This document shows, piece by piece, positions 30,680-39,846 of a stretch of DNA of 64,000 nt. This DNA comes from Nostoc linckia FACHB-104. Its GTDB lineage: Bacteria > Cyanobacteriota > Cyanobacteriia > Cyanobacteriales > Nostocaceae. The stretch spans positions 1-64,000 of the forward strand of contig NZ_JACJQJ010000023.1 of the NCBI RefSeq assembly GCF_014696615.1, written 5' to 3'. A model generated the notes under the pieces. That model searched no databases. It was not told the origin of the DNA and was given only the letters and a program-made list of their open reading frames with translations. A program made the position numbers and the translations under genes. Every line of letters starts with the position of its first letter. Position 1 is the first letter of the stretch.

Positions 30680-31030
30680 ATGATTCAATTGAGTCCTGCC
30701 GCTGCAAGTGAAATTAAGCGATTAAAGTTAAAGCAGCCGCAAAATGTTTTATTTCGTTTAGCAATTAAACCTGGTGGTTGTTCTGGGTGGTTTTATGATA
30801 TGTCTTTTGATGAAACAGTAAAAGTTAGCGATCGCGTATTTGACCTAAATGGCATCCAGTTAGTTGTAGATGCAGATAGTTTAAAATACGTTGATGAATT
30901 AACAGTTGATTATTCAGAAGATCTGATGGGTGGTGGCTTTCGCTTCCAAAATCCCCAAGCAAGTTCTATTTGTGGCTGTGGTAATTCTTTTGACTTGAAT
31001 GAAGATTCATTGGGCAATAATCACTCGTAA
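30680..31030 (+). CDS. IscA/HesB-family iron-sulfur assembly accessory protein
   Basis: A 116-residue A-type carrier. The three conserved cysteines are present: Cys34 (PGGCSGW) and the C-terminal pair Cys98/Cys100 (SICGCGNSF). Such proteins bind iron or an Fe-S cluster and pass it to targets. I chose ATG 30680 (MIQLSPAAASEIKRL), the normal family start, although the frame is open from 30602 through filler-repeat sequence. The Trp after Cys34 and the short Asp/Glu tail are seen in the cyanobacterial branch. It lies 121 bases before rpsL, which has its own promoter. Confidence 0.9.
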   Translation: MIQLSPAAASEIKRLKLKQPQNVLFRLAIKPGGCSGWFYDMSFDETVKVSDRVFDLNGIQLVVDADSLKYVDELTVDYSEDLMGGGFRFQNPQASSICGCGNSFDLNEDSLGNNHS

Positions 31031-31073
31031 AAACTACTATTTCTGAGCAACTGACTCAAATCACAAATAATAA

Positions 31074-31103
31074 TTGACATTAAACCTTGAAAAAAGTTAT
31101 AAT
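31074..31103 (+). promoter_or_regulatory. Sigma-70-type promoter of the str cluster
   Basis: A perfect TTGACA (31074-31079) and a perfect TATAAT (31098-31103) are separated by 18 bases, about 50 bases before the rpsL start. This is the best promoter match seen in the window and fits a highly expressed ribosomal operon. Confidence 0.85.
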
Positions 31104-31151
31104 TAGGATTTGTTAAAACTTAGACACTAAGCAGCTTACGCGCTGTAACTC

Positions 31152-31535
31152 ATGCCAACAATACAGCAGCTCATCCGTAATGAACGCGAACAAGCGCGTC
31201 AGAAAACCAAATCTCCGGCTCTGAAGCAATGCCCACAACGTCGGGGTGTTTGTACCAGAGTATACACAACTACTCCTAAAAAGCCTAACTCAGCACTTCG
31301 GAAAGTGGCAAGAGTCAGGCTGACTTCTGGATTTGAAGTAACAGCTTACATTCCAGGTATTGGCCACAACCTACAAGAACACTCAGTTGTGATGATTCGT
31401 GGCGGTCGGGTTAAAGACCTTCCTGGCGTGAGATACCACATCATTCGTGGAACTTTAGATACAGCCGGAGTCAAAGACCGTAAACAAGGGCGTTCCAAGT
31501 ATGGAACCAAGCGTCCCAAAGAAGCTAAAAAATAG
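31152..31535 (+). CDS. rpsL: 30S ribosomal protein S12
   Basis: This is a decoding-centre protein of the small subunit. The 127 residues contain the invariant motifs [29 protein letters not shown] and [17 protein letters not shown], and the basic tail [11 protein letters not shown]. The lysines at the two positions whose mutation gives streptomycin resistance (in PKKPNSA and GGRVKDLPG) are wild type. It is the first gene of the str cluster, behind a consensus promoter. The gap to rpsG is unusually wide at 383 bases. Confidence 0.98.
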   Translation: MPTIQQLIRNEREQARQKTKSPALKQCPQRRGVCTRVYTTTPKKPNSALRKVARVRLTSGFEVTAYIPGIGHNLQEHSVVMIRGGRVKDLPGVRYHIIRGTLDTAGVKDRKQGRSKYGTKRPKEAKK

Positions 31536-31918
31536 GGAATAGGCGGTTAATCGCATGAATTACGATTAATCGTCTTGCCTAGAATAGCTGAGGGAAAAAA
31601 ACTGGCATTTGCGATCGCAGCATTAGTTATAGTTCTTGTGTCTGTATCAACAAATCAAGTCCTGCACTAAGCGAGCAAGTGTAGGATATTTTGATCCGAA
31701 TCGTATTTGAGTGGCAGCAACGCTTTAATCTAGATATTAAGGTTTATTAATGTTGTCCCCTTGTTTGTCTGATGACAGGTAACAAGTAAAGTAAGTTTGC
31801 CTGGCTGCATCTGTAAGATGAAAAAATGAGGAAGTTTGAGCGGCGTTTCCTACCGCTTTTAGTTTCCGGTCTCTGATAGCATATAATTTCGTTGCCAAAA
31901 CCGAATTAAGGGTGAAGT
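31536..31918. other. Wide rpsL-rpsG spacer
   Basis: This 383-base stretch has no gene. A small hairpin (GTTAATCG / CGATTAAT, 31546-31570) lies just after rpsL but has no T-run. TATAAT at 31882-31887 lies 37 bases before rpsG and could be the -10 of a second promoter, but only a weak -35 is upstream. Most of it is probably transcribed leader. Confidence 0.5.
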
Positions 31919-32389
31919 ATGTCACGTCGTGGTGTTAGTCAAAGGCGACCAGTTCCGCCTGACTCAGTTTATAATAGCCGCCTAGTTAGCATGATGATGC
32001 GGCGAGTAATGCGTCATGGTAAAAAATCATTGGCGGCACGCATTGTTTATGATGCACTCAGAACCATTGAAGAACGCACTGGTAATCCTGCTCTAGAGAC
32101 CTTTGAAAGAGCAGTGCGGAATGCAACGCCTCTAGTAGAAGTAAAAGCTCGCCGAGTTGGTGGAGCGACTTACCAAGTACCAATGGAAGTGCGTTCAGAA
32201 CGGGGTACTACCCTAGCACTACGTTGGCTGGTACAATTTTCTCGTTCTAGAGCCGGACGGACAATGGCTGGTAAATTAGCTAATGAGCTAATGGATGCTG
32301 CCAATGAAACCGGAAATGCCATTCGTAAGCGGGAAGAAACACACCGCATGGCAGAAGCCAACAAAGCCTTTGCTCACTATCGTTACTAA
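31919..32389 (+). CDS. rpsG: 30S ribosomal protein S7
   Basis: S7 nucleates assembly of the 3' domain of 16S rRNA and forms part of the E site. The 156 residues show the basic start [37 protein letters not shown] and [20 protein letters not shown], with normal length. It lies in the conserved order before fusA, separated by 138 bases that include a duplicated palindrome. Confidence 0.97.
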   Translation: MSRRGVSQRRPVPPDSVYNSRLVSMMMRRVMRHGKKSLAARIVYDALRTIEERTGNPALETFERAVRNATPLVEVKARRVGGATYQVPMEVRSERGTTLALRWLVQFSRSRAGRTMAGKLANELMDAANETGNAIRKREETHRMAEANKAFAHYRY

Positions 32390-32396
32390 TTTTAGA

Positions 32397-32431
32397 AGCG
32401 ATATATCGTACATCCAAGAGCGATATATCGC
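32397..32431. promoter_or_regulatory. Twin GCGATATATCGC-type palindromes before fusA
   Basis: AGCGATATATCG occurs at 32397-32408 and again at 32419-32430, where it is a full GCGATATATCGC palindrome. The spacing is 22 bases, about two helical turns. The copies may bind a dimeric protein to neighbouring faces, or fold together as one long hairpin in the rpsG-fusA mRNA. Function is unknown. Confidence 0.4.
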
Positions 32432-32527
32432 GGATTTTGAAAAGCAGACGGTTTTCCGTAAAAGTATAGAATCTTAACAAAGAGTAATATACAAGATATC
32501 ATGAGGCAAAAACTATAGGAGGCTACT

Positions 32528-34606
32528 GTGGCACGTACGATCCCGCTAGAGAGAGTACGCAATATCGGTATTGCGGCGCATATAGATGCGGGCAAGACAA
32601 CAACAACAGAGAGAATATTGTTTTACTCTGGGATAATTCATAAAATTGGCGAAGTTCATGAAGGAACAGCCGTTACAGACTGGATGGAGCAGGAGCGGGA
32701 AAGAGGAATTACCATCACCGCGGCTGCTATTAGTACCAGCTGGAAAGATCATCAAATAAACATTATCGATACTCCAGGTCACGTTGACTTTACTATCGAA
32801 GTTGAACGCTCCATGCGTGTGTTGGATGGTGTAATCGCCGTATTCTGTTCTGTGGGTGGTGTACAACCACAGTCAGAAACAGTATGGCGACAAGCAGACC
32901 GCTATAAAGTGCCGCGGATAGCCTTTATCAACAAGATGGATCGTACAGGCGCGAACTTCTACAGAGTTCACGAGCAAATGCGCGATCGCTTGCGAGCAAA
33001 TGCTATTGCCATTCAACTGCCAATTGGTAGCGAAACCGAATTTAAAGGCATCGTTGACTTGGTACGGATGCGTGCCTATATTTACAACAACGATCAGGGA
33101 ACAGATATTCAGGAAACTGAAATTCCCGCAGAATTGCAAGAGCAAGCAGCAGAATACCGCACCAAACTGATCGAAGCGGTAGCAGAAACCGACGACGATC
33201 TGATGACTAAGTACTTCGAGGGTGAAGAACTTACAGAAGCGGAAATTCAGGCTGCTCTACGGAAAGGAACAATTGCAGGTACGATTGTACCAGTGCTTTG
33301 TGGTTCAGCATTCAAAAACAAAGGCGTACAGCTAATGCTGGATGCAGTGGTAGATTACCTACCAGCACCAATTGATGTCCCAGCAATTCAAGGCACATTA
33401 CCCAATGGTGATACCGTTGAACGTCGGGCTGATGATAACGAACCTTTATCTGCTTTGGCATTCAAGATTATGGCTGATCCATATGGTCGCCTAACCTTTG
33501 TGCGCGTTTATTCTGGTGTCCTGAAGAAGGGTAGCTACATTCTCAATGCTACTAAGGGTAAGAAAGAACGCATCTCTCGCCTAGTTATTTTAAAAGCAGA
33601 TGAACGACAAGATGTCGAAGAAATGCGGGCTGGGGATCTAGGTGCAGCATTGGGTTTGAAAGATACCTTAACAGGTGACACCATTACTGATGAAGGAGCA
33701 CCAGTAATTCTGGAATCTCTATTCATCCCTGAGCCTGTGATCTCGGTGGCGGTTGAACCCAAAACCAAGAACGATATGGATAAATTATCCAAGGCGCTGC
33801 AATCTCTTTCAGAAGAAGACCCGACCTTCCGTGTCCACGTCGACCCTGAAACCAACCAAACAGTGATTGCAGGGATGGGAGAGCTACACCTGGAAATTCT
33901 TGTAGACCGGATGTTACGTGAATTTAAAGTGGAAGCAAATGTGGGTGCGCCCCAAGTAGCTTACCGCGAAACAATTCGTAAATCAGTCTCCAAAGTAGAA
34001 GGTAAGTTTATCCGCCAAAGTGGTGGTAAAGGTCAATATGGTCACGTTGTGATCGATTTAGAACCAGGTGAACCAGGAAGCGGCTTTGAATTTGTTTCTA
34101 AGATTGTGGGTGGTGTTGTACCTAAAGAGTACATTGGCCCCGCAGAACAAGGAATGAAAGAATGCTGTGAATCTGGTATTTTAGCTGGCTATCCACTTAT
34201 TGATGTGAAAGCTACTTTGGTTGATGGCTCTTACCATGATGTAGACTCTTCAGAAATGGCTTTCAAAATCGCCGGTTCTATGGCGTTGAAAGAAGCAGTA
34301 ACGAAAGCTGCACCCGTCCTTTTAGAGCCTATGATGAAAGTTGAAGTTGAAGTTCCAGAAAACTTCCTTGGCGATGTCATGGGTGACCTCAATTCCCGTC
34401 GTGGGCAAATTGAGGGTATGGGATCTGAACAAGGTCTTGCTAAAGTGACTGCTAAAGTCCCATTGGCAGAAATGTTTGGCTACGCCACCGATATCCGGTC
34501 GAAGACTCAGGGTCGGGGCATCTTCTCAATGGAGTTTAGCCACTACGACGAAGTGCCTCGCAACGTGGCTGAGGCAATCATTGCAAAAAGCAAAGGGAAC
34601 GCTTAA
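32528..34606 (+). CDS. fusA: Elongation factor G
   Basis: EF-G is the translocation GTPase, moving tRNA and mRNA through the ribosome and splitting ribosomes with RRF. The 692 residues have all G motifs: [13 protein letters not shown] (G1), the RGITITAAA switch (G2), DTPGHVDF (G3), NKMDRTGA (G4) and GSAFKNKG (G5). Domains II-V follow, with the domain IV segment [19 protein letters not shown]. The start is GTG 32528 with an AGGAGG ribosome site. tuf follows after 22 bases, so the two are co-transcribed. Confidence 0.98.
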   Translation: MARTIPLERVRNIGIAAHIDAGKTTTTERILFYSGIIHKIGEVHEGTAVTDWMEQERERGITITAAAISTSWKDHQINIIDTPGHVDFTIEVERSMRVLDGVIAVFCSVGGVQPQSETVWRQADRYKVPRIAFINKMDRTGANFYRVHEQMRDRLRANAIAIQLPIGSETEFKGIVDLVRMRAYIYNNDQGTDIQETEIPAELQEQAAEYRTKLIEAVAETDDDLMTKYFEGEELTEAEIQAALRKGTIAGTIVPVLCGSAFKNKGVQLMLDAVVDYLPAPIDVPAIQGTLPNGDTVERRADDNEPLSALAFKIMADPYGRLTFVRVYSGVLKKGSYILNATKGKKERISRLVILKADERQDVEEMRAGDLGAALGLKDTLTGDTITDEGAPVILESLFIPEPVISVAVEPKTKNDMDKLSKALQSLSEEDPTFRVHVDPETNQTVIAGMGELHLEILVDRMLREFKVEANVGAPQVAYRETIRKSVSKVEGKFIRQSGGKGQYGHVVIDLEPGEPGSGFEFVSKIVGGVVPKEYIGPAEQGMKECCESGILAGYPLIDVKATLVDGSYHDVDSSEMAFKIAGSMALKEAVTKAAPVLLEPMMKVEVEVPENFLGDVMGDLNSRRGQIEGMGSEQGLAKVTAKVPLAEMFGYATDIRSKTQGRGIFSMEFSHYDEVPRNVAEAIIAKSKGNA

Positions 34607-34628
34607 TTAAAAAAGGAAACGAGCATTC

Positions 34629-35858
34629 ATGGCACGCGCAAAGTTTGAAAGGAAGAAACCTCACGTTAACATCGGTACTGTTGGCCACGTTGACCACGGT
34701 AAAACAACATTAACAGCAGCCATCACCATGACCTTGGCGGCTCTAGGCCAAGCTGTAGCTAAAGGCTACGACCAAATTGACAACGCACCAGAAGAAAAGG
34801 CGCGGGGTATTACTATCAATACCGCTCACGTTGAGTATGAAACCGAAAATCGCCACTATGCTCACGTAGACTGTCCAGGACATGCTGACTACGTGAAAAA
34901 CATGATCACTGGCGCAGCCCAAATGGATGGAGCCATTCTGGTAGTGGCTGCTACCGATGGCCCTATGCCTCAAACCCGTGAACATATCCTGTTAGCAAAA
35001 CAGGTAGGCGTTCCCAGCTTGGTTGTCTTCTTGAACAAAGAAGACTTAATGGATGACCCTGAACTTCTAGAACTAGTAGAACTAGAACTAAGAGAACTGC
35101 TTTCTAGCTACGATTTCCCTGGCGATGACATCCCCATCATTAAAGGATCGGGCCTACAAGCACTGGAAGCAATGACTGCTAACCCCAAAACCCAGCGTGG
35201 TGAGAATCAGTGGGTAGATAAAATCTATGAACTGATGGATGCTGTAGACTCCTATATCCCGACCCCAGAGCGGGCTGTTGACCAACCCTTCTTGATGGCT
35301 GTAGAAGACGTATTCTCCATCACTGGTCGTGGTACCGTTGCTACCGGTCGGATTGAACGGGGTAAAGTTAAGGTTGGTGATGTTGTTGAGTTAGTGGGCA
35401 TTAGAGATACCCGTAACACCACCGTTACTGGGATTGAAATGTTCAAGAAGAGTTTGGATGAAGGTTTAGCTGGTGATAACGCAGGTGTGCTACTGCGTGG
35501 TATCCAGAAGGCAGATATTGAACGGGGTATGGTACTAGCTAAACCCGGTTCTATTACACCTCACACTCAATTTGAAGGTGAAGTGTATGTTCTGACAGAA
35601 AAAGAAGGCGGTCGGAAAACCCCATTTTTCGCTGGCTACCGTCCCCAGTTTTATGTACGGACAACAGATGTAACCGGCACCATCCAAGCTTTCACCACTG
35701 ATGAAGGCGCTGCGGCAGAAATGGTAATGCCAGGAGATCGCATCAAGATGACTGTAGAATTGATCAACCCAATCGCAATTGAGCAAGGGATGCGCTTTGC
35801 GATTCGTGAAGGTGGTCGTACCATCGGTGCTGGTGTTGTTTCTAAGATCGTCAAATAG
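34629..35858 (+). CDS. tuf: Elongation factor Tu
   Basis: EF-Tu is the GTPase that delivers aminoacyl-tRNA to the ribosomal A site. The 409 residues contain [14 protein letters not shown] (G1), [13 protein letters not shown] (G2), [24 protein letters not shown] (G3) and [10 protein letters not shown] (G4), then beta-barrel domains 2 and 3. The cyanobacterial/plastid insertion ([19 protein letters not shown]) is present. A strong terminator follows before rpsJ. The only copy in the window. Confidence 0.98.
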   Translation: MARAKFERKKPHVNIGTVGHVDHGKTTLTAAITMTLAALGQAVAKGYDQIDNAPEEKARGITINTAHVEYETENRHYAHVDCPGHADYVKNMITGAAQMDGAILVVAATDGPMPQTREHILLAKQVGVPSLVVFLNKEDLMDDPELLELVELELRELLSSYDFPGDDIPIIKGSGLQALEAMTANPKTQRGENQWVDKIYELMDAVDSYIPTPERAVDQPFLMAVEDVFSITGRGTVATGRIERGKVKVGDVVELVGIRDTRNTTVTGIEMFKKSLDEGLAGDNAGVLLRGIQKADIERGMVLAKPGSITPHTQFEGEVYVLTEKEGGRKTPFFAGYRPQFYVRTTDVTGTIQAFTTDEGAAAEMVMPGDRIKMTVELINPIAIEQGMRFAIREGGRTIGAGVVSKIVK

Positions 35859-35877
35859 CACCTTTCAACTTAATTAA

Positions 35878-35914
35878 AAAGGAGCAGAGATGGCAAAATC
35901 TTCTCTGCTCCTTT
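35878..35914 (+). terminator. Terminator between tuf and rpsJ
   Basis: AAAGGAGCAGAGA (35878-35890) pairs perfectly over 13 bases with TCTCTGCTCCTTT (35902-35914), with an 11-base loop, and T-rich sequence follows. It should end most str transcripts after tuf. Its left arm mimics a ribosome site next to an ATG, which opens a spurious frame into rpsJ. Confidence 0.82.
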
Positions 35915-36060
35915 CTTTCCTTCGATTAAAGGGATTAGCGATGGGAATGAGGGATCAGGGATGGAAATTTTATCTCCTACTCCCCAATCCCCAGCCCCCA
36001 TTACCCCTAATCCCCACTCCCTTCCAGTCCCTTAAATACTCAGAACCTAGAAAACTAAAG

Positions 36061-36378
36061 ATGGCAACTCTACAGCAGCAGAAAATTAGAATCCGCTTAC
36101 AAGCTTTTGATCGTCGTCTATTGGATACATCTTGCGAGAAGATTGTAGACACGGCTAACCGCACTAACGCCACAGCTATCGGGCCCATTCCTTTACCAAC
36201 AAAACGTAAGATCTATTGTGTATTGCGCTCGCCTCACGTAGATAAAGATTCCCGCGAACACTTTGAAACTCGCACCCATCGCCGGATTATTGACATTTAT
36301 CAACCTTCCTCTAAAACTATTGATGCGCTGATGAAGCTGGATCTGCCATCTGGTGTGGACATCGAAGTAAAACTTTAA
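36061..36378 (+). CDS. rpsJ: 30S ribosomal protein S10
   Basis: S10 is a small-subunit head protein that in other bacteria also takes part in NusB-dependent antitermination. The 105 residues begin [22 protein letters not shown] and include [29 protein letters not shown]-type signature blocks and the ending [12 protein letters not shown] chose ATG 36061; the frame is open upstream to 35890, but that part is terminator and filler repeat. The order tuf-rpsJ is the usual cyanobacterial arrangement, with rpsJ ending the str cluster and not starting the S10 operon. Confidence 0.96.
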   Translation: MATLQQQKIRIRLQAFDRRLLDTSCEKIVDTANRTNATAIGPIPLPTKRKIYCVLRSPHVDKDSREHFETRTHRRIIDIYQPSSKTIDALMKLDLPSGVDIEVKL

Positions 36379-36463
36379 TTCTATGCTCAAGAGTCAAAAG
36401 TCAAATAAGTCATAACTATTGACATTTGCCTTTTGACAATGACTTTTGTATTAATACTTACAT

Positions 36464-36494
36464 AGCCCTGAAGAAATATCTCTCAGGGCTTTTT
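36464..36494 (+). terminator. Terminator of rpsJ
   Basis: AGCCCTGA (36464-36471) pairs with TCAGGGCT (36483-36490), with an 11-base loop, followed by a T5 run. Confidence 0.85.
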
Positions 36495-36586
36495 CTGAGC
36501 TTTAAAACAAATGATAGAATGTAAACATAGTACGGGAGAAACAGAGACTCATAAATTTTAACGATTAAATTTATACCAGAGTAACT

Positions 36587-37237
36587 ATGACATCCTCTTC
36601 TAGAATTGCAGTTCGCGAACTACCTCTGTTCCCGTTACCTGAAGTAGTTCTTTTTCCTGGCAGACCATTACCCCTGCATATTTTTGAATTTCGCTACCGA
36701 ATCATGATGAACACGATTCTCGAAAGCGATCGCAGGTTTGGCGTTTTGATGGTTGATCCGGTCAAAGGTACCATTGCTAATGTTGGTTGCTGTGCAGAGA
36801 TTATTCATTATCAGCGACTGCCAGATGACCGAATGAAGATGTTAACTTTAGGTCAGCAAAGATTCCGTGTTTTAGAGTATATTCGAGAAAAACCCTACCG
36901 CGTGGCTTTGGTTGAGTGGTTTGAAGACCAAACACCAATCAAGGATTTGCGACCTTTAGCTTCTGAAGTAGAACAGCTGTTACGAGATGTTGTGCGTCTT
37001 TCAGCGAAGTTAACAGAACAAAATATTGAATTACCAGAGGATGTACCTGATTTGCCTACAGAGTTATCTTATTGGGTGGCAAGTAACCTTTATGGCGTAG
37101 CTGCGGAGCAGCAGTCATTGCTAGAAATGCGAGATACAGCCGCTCGGTTAGAAAGAGAATCAGAAATTTTGACTTCTACTCGAAATCACTTGGCAGCTCG
37201 TACAGTTCTCAAAGACACCTTTAATCAAAAGTTATAA
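36587..37237 (+). CDS. Stand-alone Lon substrate-binding (LON) domain protein
   Basis: A 216-residue protein consisting only of the N-terminal domain of Lon protease: LPLFPLPEVVLFPGRPLPLHIFEFRYRIMM, RRFGVLMVDP, VGCCAEI and the helical bundle LEMRDTAARLERESEIL. No AAA+ or protease part is present or lies downstream. Such proteins are conserved in cyanobacteria and plants and may help recognise or modulate substrates, but no role is established. It converges on pheA with a 1-base gap and no terminator between. Confidence 0.88.
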   Translation: MTSSSRIAVRELPLFPLPEVVLFPGRPLPLHIFEFRYRIMMNTILESDRRFGVLMVDPVKGTIANVGCCAEIIHYQRLPDDRMKMLTLGQQRFRVLEYIREKPYRVALVEWFEDQTPIKDLRPLASEVEQLLRDVVRLSAKLTEQNIELPEDVPDLPTELSYWVASNLYGVAAEQQSLLEMRDTAARLERESEILTSTRNHLAARTVLKDTFNQKL

Positions 37238-37238
37238 G

Positions 37239-38132
37239 TTAATCAATGGATTCCACCGACTGTGGAATTGTAATAGGTAGGATACTGTAGCTACCAAAAA
37301 TTTTTAAAATTTCTGTGTAGGTGCTGAGTTCTGCTAAAGCAGATTGCATTTTGGATGAATTGCTATCTGCTTCTAAATCCATAAAAAACAAGTATTCTCC
37401 CAAAGAACGCTTTGTAGGGCGAGATTCAATCCTGCTGAGGTTAATTCCTCGTTGGGCAAATGTTTGCAGTGGTTTGACAAGCGCGCCTGGGAGATTAGCA
37501 GGTAAGCTGAAAGCTAGCGAAGTATGAGTATTTGTTGTAGAAGATTTCTGGGATGAAATCTGAGTTTGAGCTTGACTAATTACCCAAAAGCGAGTGCAGT
37601 TTTCCGGATAATCGTTGATACCAGTAGCTAGTATTGGCAGATTGTATAGTTCAGCTGCTCTCATAGATGCGATCGCTGCTGCTGTTAAATCTTCCTTTAA
37701 TAGTTGTAATGCCTCAGTTGTAGAATTACTAGGAATGATCTGCACTGTGGGGAGATATTGTCCTAACCATCCTTGACATTGGGACAAAGCTTGGGGGTGG
37801 GAATAAACAGTTTTAATGTTATCTAAACTAGTTGCACAAGAAATTAAAGTATGGGCGATAGGTAATACCAAAGCTAACTGTATTTGCAAACTATCCAATA
37901 CCCACAGTGTATCCATTGTCATGGTGACACTACCTTCTATGGAATTTTCCACTGGCACAACTGCTAATTGAGTCTGACCTCGGGTAACAGCTTGGAGTGA
38001 CTGAGCAATGCTGGGATAAGGACGTAAGGAGGCTTCAACTCCTGTGCTTTGAGCCAGCCAGTTGAGATAAAAAACAGCTGCTTGCTCTGCATAAGTACCA
38101 GGTGGCCCTAAATGTGCGATCGCTAGTGTCAT
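37239..38132 (-). CDS. pheA: Prephenate dehydratase
   Basis: It converts prephenate to phenylpyruvate in phenylalanine synthesis. The 297 residues begin MTLAIAHLGPPGTYAEQAA at ATG 38132; the open frame reaches a TTG at 38153, but the ATG has an AAGG ribosome site. The catalytic TRF motif is in ENCTRFWVISQ, and the C-terminal ACT domain with the phenylalanine-binding ESRP motif (SRIESRPTKRSLGEYLFFMD) supports feedback inhibition. No chorismate mutase domain is fused. It is a stand-alone gene. Confidence 0.94.
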   Translation of the reverse strand: MTLAIAHLGPPGTYAEQAAVFYLNWLAQSTGVEASLRPYPSIAQSLQAVTRGQTQLAVVPVENSIEGSVTMTMDTLWVLDSLQIQLALVLPIAHTLISCATSLDNIKTVYSHPQALSQCQGWLGQYLPTVQIIPSNSTTEALQLLKEDLTAAAIASMRAAELYNLPILATGINDYPENCTRFWVISQAQTQISSQKSSTTNTHTSLAFSLPANLPGALVKPLQTFAQRGINLSRIESRPTKRSLGEYLFFMDLEADSNSSKMQSALAELSTYTEILKIFGSYSILPITIPQSVESID

Positions 38133-38500
38133 ATTCTTAACCTTGAGATGCAAATTTGATTTGTTTACAGATAGGTAAACTACACATTCTTGACAGGTGT
38201 TGTCTTAAATAATTGCGCTGATTAACCTGTATTTTAATTCTTCAGAGAATTGATAAAAATTTTATTACTTTTATCGTTCTTGATACACATATTATCTATT
38301 TTGTCAATCACTAATGTTGATAATTACTAGTATATTTCTCTAACTAAAGATAGTAATCAAATTATTAAGTTTATTATTCATAATGTACAGGTTATGAGAC
38401 ACAATAATTTTTATAATCAATAAAGTTGCAACTTTATCTCAAAATATTTTTAATATTTTAAAAAATATTAAAATTAGACAACATATATATTCATTTACTC
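38133..38500. other. AT-rich divergent promoter region
   Basis: About 370 very AT-rich bases lie between pheA and the DUF1997 gene. A TTGACA near 38189 points rightward but has no good -10 at the right distance. Nothing else is seen. Confidence 0.5.
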
Positions 38501-39088
38501 ATGGCTACCCGGTTTACGGCTTCTCAATCAGTTGAAATTGCTGTTCCAAAGCAGCCTATTCCCATCCAGCACTACTTACGTCAACCCCAACGTTTAGTTC
38601 ATGCTTTGGTTGACAATAATCGCATTCAGCAAATTTCAGAAGAAGTATTTCGGTTAAAAATGCGTCCTCTGACTTTCATGTCACTTAGCCTGCAACCAAC
38701 TGTAGACATGAGAGTATGGGCAGAATCTAATGGAACTATTTATTTGCGATCAGTAGGTTGTGAAATTCTCGGTGTTGAGTATATTAATCAGCGGTTTGCA
38801 TTAAATTTAAAAGGCTACTTATCACCATTACAACTCAGTACAGGTACTCACCTACAAGGCAAAGCGGATTTAGAAGTACAAGTAGAGCTACCACCGCCAT
38901 TTTGCTTTACTCCCAAACCAATTTTAGAAACCACTGGTAATGGTTTGCTTAAGAGTGTGCTGTTGACTGTAAAACAACGGCTACTACATCAGCTGTTAGC
39001 TGATTATCGTCGCTGGGTAATTTCTCAAACGAATGTCCCAAGCCTTAAAGACGATAGTGGAGAATTTCCCATTTTAAATATAGAGTAA
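38501..39088 (+). CDS. DUF1997 family protein
   Basis: A soluble protein of 195 residues of a family found in cyanobacteria and plastid-bearing eukaryotes. Visible features are YLRQPQRLVHALVDNNRIQ, the strand run FRLKMRPLTFMSLSLQPTVDMRVWAE, and LKSVLLTVKQRLLHQLLADYRRWV at the end. The fold may be START/SRPBCC-like, given its beta-rich middle and long C-terminal helix, but that is inference. It stands alone; its function is unknown. Confidence 0.8.
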   Translation: MATRFTASQSVEIAVPKQPIPIQHYLRQPQRLVHALVDNNRIQQISEEVFRLKMRPLTFMSLSLQPTVDMRVWAESNGTIYLRSVGCEILGVEYINQRFALNLKGYLSPLQLSTGTHLQGKADLEVQVELPPPFCFTPKPILETTGNGLLKSVLLTVKQRLLHQLLADYRRWVISQTNVPSLKDDSGEFPILNIE

Positions 39089-39172
39089 ATTTACTCTTAA
39101 TTCCAGCAGATTTAGCCTTAAGCAGACTAAGTCACACTAGCTACTCTAAGAACCTCTGGATTTTATTTGACC

Positions 39173-39841
39173 TCAAATCTGAATTTGACAAGAACGAAAA
39201 GACTTACGGTGTAAAGGTGAAGGCCCGTATTTTTTTAGAGCTAGCAAATGCTTTTGGCTACCATAACCCTTGTTACTTGTTAGGTCGTACATGGGATACT
39301 TTGATGCCAAGCGCAGTACTAGCTCATCACGCCAAACCTTAGCCACAATACTCGCTGCAGCAATAGTGAGCGATCGCTCATCTCCTTTGACTATTGTTTG
39401 TTGCGGTAATAATAAGTCTTTTACCGATTGATTACCATCTATTAAGCAAAGAGCAGGCTGTACTTTCAGTTTTAGCACAGCCCGCTTCATTGCTAGTAAT
39501 GTCGCCTGCAAAATGTTGATTTGGTCAATTTCAGCAGTGGAAGAGAAACCAATTTTCCAGTCAATTGCTAATGCACAAATTTGCTGTGCTAGTTCCGTTC
39601 TGCGAGAGCTAGACAGCTTTTTACTATCTTTAATTTTAGCTGCTATCAATTCAGGCCAAGCACTCTCTGGTAGCATAACTGCTGCCGCAACTACAGGGCC
39701 AAACAAAGCACCTCGCCCTACTTCATCTACACCAGCCATATCCGCAGTACCTGCTAATGTTGACAACTCTAGCCACAGCAGTTCACTTGGAGGTACTACA
39801 GACTTATTATTAGCGGCAGTTGGCTCTGGCTCTACCATCAT
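39173..39841 (-). CDS. rnhB: Ribonuclease HII
   Basis: RNase HII cuts RNA in RNA-DNA hybrids and removes single ribonucleotides from DNA. The 222 residues contain the catalytic start AGVDEVGRGALFGPV (Asp39, Glu40), LCLIDGN with the third acidic residue, the KGD loop (IVKGDERSLTIAAASIVAKVWRD) and the ending KYGPSPLHRKSF. It starts 5 bases after the rne stop, so the two are one transcript. The pair puts two RNA-degrading enzymes under one control. Confidence 0.95.
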   Translation of the reverse strand: MMVEPEPTAANNKSVVPPSELLWLELSTLAGTADMAGVDEVGRGALFGPVVAAAVMLPESAWPELIAAKIKDSKKLSSSRRTELAQQICALAIDWKIGFSSTAEIDQINILQATLLAMKRAVLKLKVQPALCLIDGNQSVKDLLLPQQTIVKGDERSLTIAAASIVAKVWRDELVLRLASKYPMYDLTSNKGYGSQKHLLALKKYGPSPLHRKSFRSCQIQI

Positions 39842-39846
39842 GGCAG

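Noticed and set aside
35890-36060. Upstream extension of rpsJ from an ATG in the tuf terminator
   Set aside because: The extra 57 residues come from the terminator loop and filler repeat; S10 normally starts at the ATG at 36061.
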